From the NCBI RefSeq assembly GCF_900110605.1, contig NZ_FOFI01000003.1:496001-560000 (forward strand): 64,000 nucleotides of DNA. Reading direction: 5' to 3'. The translations under genes and the position numbers were made by a program. The stretch's first letter is position 1; each line of letters opens with the position of its first letter. A model generated the notes under the pieces. It did no database searches and had not been told where the DNA came from. It saw nothing but the letters and a program-made list of their open reading frames with translations. The stretch comes from Epilithonimonas lactis (GTDB taxonomy: Bacteria > Bacteroidota > Bacteroidia > Flavobacteriales > Weeksellaceae). Of the stretch, positions 9,006 to 15,657 are shown piece by piece.

Positions 9006-10349
9006 ATGGCAAAACTCAAAACTCTATATTTCTGTCAGAATTGTGGCGCACAATATTCCCAATGGCACGGGCAATGCAAAACCTGTGGCGAATGGAACAC
9101 ACTCGTGGAAGAGATCGTTGAAAAATCCACGAAATCTGTATCGACAAAATCCAAATCTTCCATCATCAACATCATCGAGGTGGAGGCCATAGAAGAGCCA
9201 AGGATCGTGACACCTTCCGAAGAACTCAACCGCGTTTTGGGTGGTGGAATCGTCTTAGGTTCTGTCACACTGATTGGAGGTGAACCAGGAATCGGGAAAT
9301 CGACTTTGCTTCTTCAACTTGCCTTGAAGATGAAGAAAAAAATCCTTTACGTTTCGGGTGAAGAAAGTGCGTCTCAAATCAAAATGAGAGCCGACCGATT
9401 GGCAGAAGTCAAGAATCCGAACTGCTTCCTTTTCACAGAAACTTCTTTGGAAAAGATTATCCACGAGGCCACGAAATTGATGCCTGATTTTGTCATCATC
9501 GACTCCATTCAAACCTTACAATCGCAGTTGATAGAAAGTTCGCCAGGAACCGTTTCACAAATTAGAGAATGTTCCAATGAGATCATCAAGTTTGCGAAAG
9601 AAAATAATATTCCGGTATTTCTTGTGGGACACATTACGAAAGACGGACAGATTGCCGGACCAAAGGTTTTGGAACACATGGTGGATGTCGTGCTTAATTT
9701 TGATGGCGACAGAAATCATCTTTTCAGATTGCTGAGAGCGAATAAAAACCGTTTCGGTTCCACTTCAGAGATCGGAATCTACGAGATGATCTCCACCGGT
9801 TTGAAAGAGATCAAAAATCCATCAGAAATTCTCATCACCAAGAAATTTGAGGAACTTTCTGGTAATTCTGTTGCGGTAACCTTGGAAGGCAATCGACCGA
9901 TGTTGCTGGAAATTCAGGCTTTGGTTTCCACGGCGGTTTATGGAACGCCACAAAGAAGTTCGACAGGTTTTGATTCCAAAAGACTGAATATGTTGCTAGC
10001 CGTTCTGGAAAAACGCGCAGGTTTCCAACTCGGTTCCAAGGATGTTTTCCTTAATATCACTGGCGGAATCAAGACGGATGATCCAGCTTTGGATTTGGCT
10101 GTTATCGCTTCAATTTTATCAAGCAATGAAGATATTGCCATCTCGGAACATTATTGTTTTGCAGGCGAAATAGGTTTGAGTGGCGAAATCCGTCCTGTTG
10201 CGCAAGTGGAACAACGCATCACTGAAGCAGAGAAATTGGGTTACGAGAAGATATTCATTTCCAATCTTAATAAATTGCCGAAGAAAAAATTCGGGATCAA
10301 AGTTGAGGAGATAAGCAAGATTGAGGATTTTGTGGAATCATTATTCTAA
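9006..10349 (+). CDS. radA: DNA repair protein RadA
   Basis: A RecA-like ATPase that promotes branch migration of recombination intermediates. It is 447 residues long, with the N-terminal zinc finger (C10, C13, C24, C27), Walker A GGEPGIGKST at 91-100 and the RadA-specific KNRFG motif at 247-251. A C-terminal Lon-protease-like domain (from about residue 285) lies around GEIGLSGEIRPV. All hallmark motifs are intact. It directly follows a small lipoprotein gene with a 1-bp gap. Confidence 0.97.
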   Translation: MAKLKTLYFCQNCGAQYSQWHGQCKTCGEWNTLVEEIVEKSTKSVSTKSKSSIINIIEVEAIEEPRIVTPSEELNRVLGGGIVLGSVTLIGGEPGIGKSTLLLQLALKMKKKILYVSGEESASQIKMRADRLAEVKNPNCFLFTETSLEKIIHEATKLMPDFVIIDSIQTLQSQLIESSPGTVSQIRECSNEIIKFAKENNIPVFLVGHITKDGQIAGPKVLEHMVDVVLNFDGDRNHLFRLLRANKNRFGSTSEIGIYEMISTGLKEIKNPSEILITKKFEELSGNSVAVTLEGNRPMLLEIQALVSTAVYGTPQRSSTGFDSKRLNMLLAVLEKRAGFQLGSKDVFLNITGGIKTDDPALDLAVIASILSSNEDIAISEHYCFAGEIGLSGEIRPVAQVEQRITEAEKLGYEKIFISNLNKLPKKKFGIKVEEISKIEDFVESLF

Positions 10350-10387
10350 TTTAATTCTGTACATTTATAAGATAAATCATTTTCCAT

Positions 10388-10966
10388 TTGAACTACCTCG
10401 CCCACTCCATCCTCTCATTCACCAACGGACAACTCGTTGGCAATATGATTGCGGATTTCATAAAGAATAATGAGCGGGAGAATTTCCCATTGGAGATTCA
10501 AGAAGGCATTAAACTTCATCGGGCAATCGATACTTTTACGGATTCTCATCCGGCCGTTTCGGAAGCTAAGAAAATATTCAGTCCTTTGGTAAGGCTTTAT
10601 TCTGGGGCATTTGTGGATGTCGCGTTTGATTATTTCGTTGCTCATCTTCACTCTGAGGAAGAATTAAAATCACATTCTGCCAAAGCTTATAAGATCCTTT
10701 GGGAAAATGAAAAATGGTTGCCAGACCATTACAGAAAAATGCTGGTAAGAATGGAACAGGATGATTGGCTTAGCAATTACAGACAGGATCAAGGTATCAA
10801 ATTCAGTATGCAGAATGTGCTGCACAAAGCAAAATATTTAGATAAAAACCTTCCTGTGTTTAACATTTTCCTGCAGAACAAACAGGAACTTCAGTTGTAT
10901 TTCGATGCTTTCTTTCCCGCTATTCTACTGGAATGTGAGAAGAACTACAAGCCGATCCAGAGATAA
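10388..10966 (+). CDS. Acyl-carrier-protein phosphodiesterase-like (AcpH/DUF479)
   Basis: A 192-residue protein of the AcpH family, whose E. coli member removes 4'-phosphopantetheine from acyl carrier protein. The start is a TTG at 10388. It is chosen because it gives the canonical opening MNYLAHS and because no ATG lies near. Conserved landmarks are NYLAHSILS, GNMIADFIK, GIKLHRAIDTFTDSHP and DVAFDYFVAHLH, which carry the HD-like metal-binding histidines and aspartates. It lies 38 bp after radA and may be co-transcribed with it. Confidence 0.88.
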   Translation: MNYLAHSILSFTNGQLVGNMIADFIKNNERENFPLEIQEGIKLHRAIDTFTDSHPAVSEAKKIFSPLVRLYSGAFVDVAFDYFVAHLHSEEELKSHSAKAYKILWENEKWLPDHYRKMLVRMEQDDWLSNYRQDQGIKFSMQNVLHKAKYLDKNLPVFNIFLQNKQELQLYFDAFFPAILLECEKNYKPIQR

Positions 10967-10998
10967 TACTCAGCATCCAGATATTAACGAATAAATAA

Positions 10999-11041
10999 TT
11001 GTTATTAATAGGCAATTATCTTTGAATTTTTAATATTTTTG
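10999..11041 (+). promoter_or_regulatory. Candidate promoter of the TPR/HTH regulator
   Basis: Two overlapping -7-like boxes are present: TATCTTTG (11017-11024), with a TTG 15 bp upstream, and TATTTTTG (11034-11041). The second would start transcription about 10 bp before the GTG start at 11058. Confidence 0.35.
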
Positions 11042-11057
11042 CGGCTATTTCAGAGCT

Positions 11058-12518
11058 GTGGGACTTACAAAAAGATTAATATTAATTTCGTTATTAATTT
11101 CGTGCATATTACAAACGAAAGCGCAACAATACACGCCTGAAAAAATCGATAATATACTGACCGCAACTTTCCAACTCGCGGACAGAAACAAAGCTCTACG
11201 AATTGGGCTGGATACCTACAACACTTCGGAGAATCTTGGTTACTATCTTGGCAAAGCAAAATCCTTAAAAGTCATCATCAATGCCTATCTTGGACTTGGA
11301 GAACAACAAAAAGCGCTGGAATCTGCCGATAAACTTTTGGAATTGGCCAATAGTGAGAATGATGATTACCATTCCGTCCAAGCACTCATTGCCAAGGCGC
11401 TAGCCTACTCTTACCTTGGTTTTTTTGAAAAGGCCAATGAAACCAGCAAAAGCGCAGAATCACTTTGTAAACAAGTCAAGGACAATGACGAGTTCTACAG
11501 CTCCATGGGTCAGATCTATGCTGGTAGGTCGGAGATCATGAATCTTCAATATCTGCCACCTGAAAACACGATCAAAACAGATTTGAAGAGCGTAGAATAC
11601 TACAGCAAGATTAAAGATGTCAAAAAACGAAATGGCTGGTTGGCAATCCAATACTCCAGCGTCGGTTACACCTACATCGACCTTGATAAACATACGGAAG
11701 CGCTCTACTATAGCAGAAAAGCCTACCTACTGGCAAAGGCTGAGAATGATTCCATCAACCAGGCTTTTGGGCTCTACGGAATCGGCAACACTTATTTGGA
11801 AATGAAGCAGAACGACAGTTCCATCTACTACTACAAGCAAGCCTTACCCATTTTCGAGAAGGCACAGGACATCTACAGACTTCAATACATCTATGATGAC
11901 CTTGCGACGATCTACGAAAGATTGGAGGAAGACAAACTGTACGGCTATTATTCCAAAAAATCAAAAGAGCTGTACGACGTCATTAGAAAAAAAGAAAAAG
12001 CTGAGACGGACAACATTTCAAAGAACATCATCGACATCGAAAAGACAAGCTGGTACAAAAGCCTGGCACTGATCATTGCTGGCGTGGTGGTATTCTTTGC
12101 CGTGAAAATGTATTTTATCATGAAATACTTCAAACGATTCCGGACAGAAAGACAAAAGAGGGTAAAAACAAAGATCAACCTCATCGCAAAAGAAAAAGAA
12201 CTTGACAATCTGGAATCCAAAGTCAACGATTCTTTTGCAGAATTGCTAGAACTTGCAAAATCCAATGATTCTTCTTTCCTTAGCCGTTTCAAAGAAGTAT
12301 ATCCTGACTTTTACCATAAGCTGAATATGACCTATCCAGATATGACCACTGGACAATTGCGTTTTTGCGCCCTTCTAAAGCTCAACTTCTCTACCAAAGA
12401 GATCGCACATTGCACGCATATCTCCGTAAGAAGTGTCGAAATGAAAAAGAGCAGACTTCGGAAACAACTCAATATTGCATCTGATATTGACCTCAATAAC
12501 TGGATGATCAATTTCTAA
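11058..12518 (+). CDS. Membrane-anchored TPR protein with LuxR-like HTH
   Basis: A 486-residue predicted transcription regulator. The order is: signal peptide (1-22, ends TKAQ); a tetratricopeptide-repeat region (about 40-300); one membrane helix at about 330-356 (SLALIIAGVVVFFAVKMYF); a coiled coil; and a C-terminal helix-turn-helix at about 427-486 (TGQLRFCALLKLNFSTKEIA...SVRSVEMKKSRLRKQL). This resembles the LuxR/GerE output found in Bacteroidota TPR regulators. The start is a GTG at 11058, which leads directly into the signal sequence. The layout implies a periplasmic TPR sensor with a tethered cytosolic DNA-binding part; the signal and targets are unknown. Confidence 0.8.
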   Translation: MGLTKRLILISLLISCILQTKAQQYTPEKIDNILTATFQLADRNKALRIGLDTYNTSENLGYYLGKAKSLKVIINAYLGLGEQQKALESADKLLELANSENDDYHSVQALIAKALAYSYLGFFEKANETSKSAESLCKQVKDNDEFYSSMGQIYAGRSEIMNLQYLPPENTIKTDLKSVEYYSKIKDVKKRNGWLAIQYSSVGYTYIDLDKHTEALYYSRKAYLLAKAENDSINQAFGLYGIGNTYLEMKQNDSSIYYYKQALPIFEKAQDIYRLQYIYDDLATIYERLEEDKLYGYYSKKSKELYDVIRKKEKAETDNISKNIIDIEKTSWYKSLALIIAGVVVFFAVKMYFIMKYFKRFRTERQKRVKTKINLIAKEKELDNLESKVNDSFAELLELAKSNDSSFLSRFKEVYPDFYHKLNMTYPDMTTGQLRFCALLKLNFSTKEIAHCTHISVRSVEMKKSRLRKQLNIASDIDLNNWMINF

Positions 12519-12575
12519 AAATCATTTTTAATCAATATTTTAACAACTGACATTCAGACACTTAACCGAATGTAG

Positions 12576-12583
12576 TATATTTG
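12576..12583 (+). promoter_or_regulatory. Orphan -7 box
   Basis: TATATTTG fits the TAnnTTTG consensus, but no gene follows for it on this strand. It lies about 230 bp before a plus-strand hairpin with a T-rich tail. No good -33 TTG is visible. Confidence 0.3.
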
Positions 12584-12809
12584 TAGTAGTAGAATTTTTG
12601 CTTATATTATGTTAAATAGCAAACTTTGCACTTGATTGAAAAACAGTATTTATTACTAAAAATTTATTGCTTTAAGCAAGTGCGCTTAAGATTCTGAAAA
12701 CACAGAGTGGAATATAGATCTGCAAGGATTTATTTCTTGATTTTACAGGTTATTATCAGCCGATTTTTCAAAACTGATTCAAATAATATCAACAGCTGAT
12801 AAAAGAACA

Positions 12810-12845
12810 AAGCTTTAGATCCATTGGTCTTAAGCTTTTCTTATT
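12810..12845 (+). terminator. Terminator-like hairpin
   Basis: AAGCTTtAGA / TCTtAAGCTT with an 8-nt loop (one T-T mismatch) is followed by TTCTTATTTT. It lies between convergent units, so it could end the regulator transcript, the VOC gene transcript, or an intervening small RNA. Confidence 0.5.
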
Positions 12846-12861
12846 TTATAACGTCAAATTA

Positions 12862-13287
12862 TTATCGATGCTGGTCGATGAGGATCTTGTTCCCATCCGG
12901 ATCAGTGAACTCGATGTACGCTGGACCTTTTGTCTTTTCGTCTGCTTCCGTGTTTAGTTTGATCTGGTTGGCCTTTAATGTTTTCTGAATCTCACGGACA
13001 TCAGTGAAAGGATTGACCTCTTTTGCATTCTCGTCCCAGCCAGGATTGAAGGTGAGGATATTCCCTTCGAACATGCCTTGAAAAATCCCAATAATTGTCG
13101 TTCCATTTTTCATGATCAGGTAATTCTGCTTCATATCACCACCCATCTTGGCAAAACCCAACTTCTCATAGAACTCTTTCGACTTCTGAAGATCTTTGAC
13201 ATTGAGACTGACTGAAAATGCACCCAAACGCAGCTTATCCATCGATTCTTTCTTTTGAGAAAAAGCGCTTACAGAAATCGACATCAA
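12862..13287 (-). CDS. VOC (glyoxalase/bleomycin-resistance fold) protein, signal peptide frameshifted
   Basis: The intact frame encodes a 141-residue vicinal-oxygen-chelate domain: GAFSVSLNVKDLQKSKEFYEKLGF at the start and GPAYIEFTDPDGNKILIDQHR at the end, with the typical ExxDPDGN metal-loop strand. The frame opens in the middle of a signal peptide (MSISVSAFSQKK). Upstream, an ATG at 13310 begins MKK and reaches a stop after 8 codons. Adding one base to the six-A run (13302-13307, minus strand) would fuse it into MKKTNFILLMSISVSAFS, a good export signal. Either the gene has suffered a one-base deletion, or the base is a sequencing error, or it is now made as a cytosolic form from 13284. The substrate is unknown. 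Confidence 0.75.
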   Translation of the reverse strand: MMSISVSAFSQKKESMDKLRLGAFSVSLNVKDLQKSKEFYEKLGFAKMGGDMKQNYLIMKNGTTIIGIFQGMFEGNILTFNPGWDENAKEVNPFTDVREIQKTLKANQIKLNTEADEKTKGPAYIEFTDPDGNKILIDQHR

Positions 13288-13336
13288 TAAAATAAAGTTA
13301 GTTTTTTCATATTCGTATTTTTAAGATTAATCAAAA

Positions 13337-13843
13337 TCAAAATTGCTGGTAGAGATAACGGTCCGGATAGTTCAGTTTTTCACTTTTACGTTTGCCATCG
13401 ATCACTATGTGAATGATGTTCATCTGGTCATCAAACAAATTGTATAGAAAACTCACAGCGGCCTCTACTTTTTTGGGAACAGCCAAAGTTTCAGATTCCA
13501 AATAAATATTGACGCTTTCGTGGTCTTCTTCATAGCCGACGTAATTAAGCTTAATGAATTGATTGTCAGATTTTAATCTGATATATTCTGAGGCGTACTT
13601 CTCTAATTCCTTATTGATATCCGATTTGTATTTAGGATTAAGAAAATGAACTGATCTTCCATATTTTTTGTTGAGTGCATTCTCCAGATCATCCATGAAA
13701 AAACGGCCAGTGATCTCGAATGTCTTTGACTTAGAATTATAATTGAATTCCACAGACCCGACATGGTAAGGATGAACCCTGAAAGATAAAAGGCAAAAGA
13801 CAAACGAGCAAAGAATGAAGACTGCAAAGGACTTTTTCATCAT
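13337..13843 (-). CDS. DUF6702 family exported protein
   Basis: A 168-residue protein with a signal peptide (hydrophobic stretch FAVFILCSFVFCLLSF). HPYHVGSVEFNYNSKSKTFEITGRFFMDDLENAL follows, which is the characteristic opening of the DUF6702 family. Two adjacent ATG codons (13843 and 13840) are equally possible starts. It diverges from a HupE/UreJ-like gene 59 bp away. The two families are regular neighbours in Bacteroidota and may form a metal- or peptide-related envelope unit, but the function is not established. Confidence 0.83.
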   Translation of the reverse strand: MMKKSFAVFILCSFVFCLLSFRVHPYHVGSVEFNYNSKSKTFEITGRFFMDDLENALNKKYGRSVHFLNPKYKSDINKELEKYASEYIRLKSDNQFIKLNYVGYEEDHESVNIYLESETLAVPKKVEAAVSFLYNLFDDQMNIIHIVIDGKRKSEKLNYPDRYLYQQF

Positions 13844-13902
13844 TAAAAAGAATTGAAGTCAAAATTAATCATTATTTTCGTACGGTTTTCAGAAATTGAA
13901 CA

Positions 13903-14469
13903 ATGAAGGATTTTCTATTTTATCTGCAACTGGGTTGGGATCACATTATTTCTTTGGATGCTTTAGATCATCAGCTATTTATTTTAGCTTTGATCGCGGC
14001 TTACAGCTTCAAGGATTTTAAGCGATTGCTGATTTTGATCACCGCTTTTACCATTGGTCATTGCATCACGTTAGCTTTATCAAGTTTTGACATCATCCGC
14101 GTGAAAAGTGATTGGATAGAATTCCTGATTCCTTGTACGATTGTGATTACCGCTCTGGACAATATTCTTTTCAGGGGGAAACATCCTTATCAATATTATT
14201 TTGCGTTGTTCTTCGGATTGATCCATGGAATGGGATTTGCGAACACCGCACGAATGATGTTGGCGAAAGAGCAAAGCATCACGGTTCCACTTTTGGGCTT
14301 CAATATCGGTTTGGAATTGGGTCAGATCGCAATGGTCTTGATCATCCTGACCATCTTCACCATCCTGACCAAACTCACAAAGCTGAACCCACGAGAATGG
14401 CTTCTGATCACCTCATCTGCTGCTGGAGCGGTCGCACTTCAAATGGCGCTGGAAAGAATGCCCTTTTGA
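13903..14469 (+). CDS. HupE/UreJ family membrane protein
   Basis: A 188-residue polytopic protein with about six membrane helices. The histidine-containing motifs DHQLFILAL (residues 22-30), FTIGHCITLALSSF (49-62) and FGLIHGMGFA (about 104-113) define the HupE/UreJ_2 family. Members of the wider family carry nickel or cobalt, but this subfamily is not biochemically assigned. The divergently placed DUF6702 gene is its usual partner. Confidence 0.85.
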   Translation: MKDFLFYLQLGWDHIISLDALDHQLFILALIAAYSFKDFKRLLILITAFTIGHCITLALSSFDIIRVKSDWIEFLIPCTIVITALDNILFRGKHPYQYYFALFFGLIHGMGFANTARMMLAKEQSITVPLLGFNIGLELGQIAMVLIILTIFTILTKLTKLNPREWLLITSSAAGAVALQMALERMPF

Positions 14470-14523
14470 TTTGCACAATAAATAAAATCTAAAAAGACAG
14501 ATCGTCTTTGATACTGAAAGCTT

Positions 14524-14609
14524 GCAGCCCGGCTTGAACGGAGCTCATTTTTTGTGGCTGGAAAAGCAATGGCAAAAATAGCGGGAGTGGAAGACGGAAA
14601 AAGCTGCCC
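14524..14609 (-). repeat. Repeat B, copy 1
   Basis: An 86-bp element running from GCAGCCCGGCTTGAACGG to GGAAGACGGAAAAAGCTGCC. The reverse complement is almost the same as 36927-37013. The ends GGCAGC and GCTGCC are themselves complementary, so the transcript can fold into one long hairpin. Confidence 0.9.
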
Positions 14610-14626
14610 TAATTTTATATCATATT

Positions 14627-14995
14627 TTATCTTAAAACATTCCAACGCGGAATGATTGCCAGTAAACCAAGTCCGATGTAAAGGAATAAAACCGTGACAT
14701 CCGAGTACAAAAAGGTACTGAGAAAATAGTTGTGCAATGCGAAATGCATCGCTACGAAAATGGGAAAAAGGATGACGCCGATCTTTCTGTACAATAAGAT
14801 CAAGATCCAACTGATCACCACCAAAACATCGACACCAAAAGTGTAATAGAAAAAGTTACCTGGAATATTGATCTTCTGATGCAACGAATATTCTGCATAA
14901 TCTGTATTGATGCTAAGAAAATACACCAAGATGATCAATCCGAAAAAGAGGTAATAATCTTTGTTGCTTTTGTAACTTCTGTCTACTGAATCCAT
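14627..14995 (-). CDS. Small four-helix membrane protein, unknown
   Basis: A 122-residue protein with four predicted membrane helices (about residues 14-30, 47-65, 70-88 and 97-115) and no recognised family. The N-terminal ten residues are polar. The coding end abuts repeat B. It lies upstream of, and on the same strand as, nothing obvious; the Lrp gene behind it is separated by a terminator, so it is probably transcribed alone. Confidence 0.6.
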   Translation of the reverse strand: MDSVDRSYKSNKDYYLFFGLIILVYFLSINTDYAEYSLHQKINIPGNFFYYTFGVDVLVVISWILILLYRKIGVILFPIFVAMHFALHNYFLSTFLYSDVTVLFLYIGLGLLAIIPRWNVLR

Positions 14996-15006
14996 GGTAT
15001 AAAAAT

Positions 15007-15036
15007 ATAAAAAAAGAGCTTACGAATAAGCTCTTC
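15007..15036 (-). terminator. Terminator of the Lrp/AsnC gene
   Basis: A perfect 9-bp stem AAGAGCTTA / TAAGCTCTT with a 4-nt loop, followed on the minus strand by a run of T. It lies 24 bp after the regulator stop codon. Confidence 0.88.
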
Positions 15037-15059
15037 CTATAGAAATTTCTATTAACTAA

Positions 15060-15530
15060 CTATATACTAACCGCGTTGATCAAACGGTTCTTATCACTGA
15101 TGTACTCTTCCATAGAGATCATACTTTCTGTTCTCATCACATCCTGGATGTCATCGATCTGATAGATGATCTTCTTAGCATCTTCTGTGTTCTTTGCTTT
15201 CATTTTGCAGAAGATGTTGTATTTTCCGGAAGTTACGCTAGCTTCCACCACATTTGGAATAAGAGCCAATTGCTTCAATACTTCCTGAGTGTGGTTTGAT
15301 TTTGTAAGCAAGATCCCGATGAATGCGGTGAAGTTGTAATCCAACTTGCTGTAATCAATGCTTAGAGATGATCCCAAGATGATCCCCGCGTCTTCCATTT
15401 TCTTAACTCTTACGTGGATCGTTCCTGCGGAAACGTCCATTTGCTTAGCAATTTCCGTAAAAGGCATTCTTGTGTTCTCTACTAGGAAATCAAGAATTTT
15501 TTTATCGATATCGTCTAATTGATAGTTCAT
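15060..15530 (-). CDS. Lrp/AsnC family transcription regulator
   Basis: A 156-residue DNA-binding protein with the standard two-domain layout. An N-terminal winged helix (residues 5-50) contains DDIDKKILDFLVENTRMPFTEIA and VSAGTIHVRVKKMEDAGII. A C-terminal RAM (ligand-binding ferredoxin-like) domain spans residues of about 60-150, with EASVTSGKYNIFCKM. Members sense amino acids and act as octamers. No target is obvious next door. The 125-bp upstream region is extremely AT-rich, as expected for an autoregulated Lrp-type gene. Confidence 0.94.
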   Translation of the reverse strand: MNYQLDDIDKKILDFLVENTRMPFTEIAKQMDVSAGTIHVRVKKMEDAGIILGSSLSIDYSKLDYNFTAFIGILLTKSNHTQEVLKQLALIPNVVEASVTSGKYNIFCKMKAKNTEDAKKIIYQIDDIQDVMRTESMISMEEYISDKNRLINAVSI

Positions 15531-15657
15531 TATGATTTTATTATTTATTTAAAATATATCTAATTTTTTTGCAAATTTAAAAAAAATTAAATTAACTAAA
15601 AACAAATATTAAAACATTAACAGCTTTTAACAATCTGCATGAAATCTATGATAATTA

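Larger units (their letters stand above)
12519..12861. other. Gene-free gap with a possible small RNA
   Basis: This 343-bp gap has no credible reading frame. It contains a TATATTTG -7 box (12576-12583), an inverted pair TTAAGC / GCTTAA around 12670-12690, an inverted pair TTATCAGC / GCTGATAA (12753-12760 and 12795-12802), and a terminator-like hairpin at 12810-12845. Together these could bound a plus-strand transcript of about 250 nt. Confidence 0.35.

Noticed and set aside
14439-14810. A 123-codon minus-strand frame with QLFPSSTPAIF
   Set aside because: It overlaps the real membrane protein gene in another frame and is built on repeat B; the same peptide pattern appears at the other copy near 36930.
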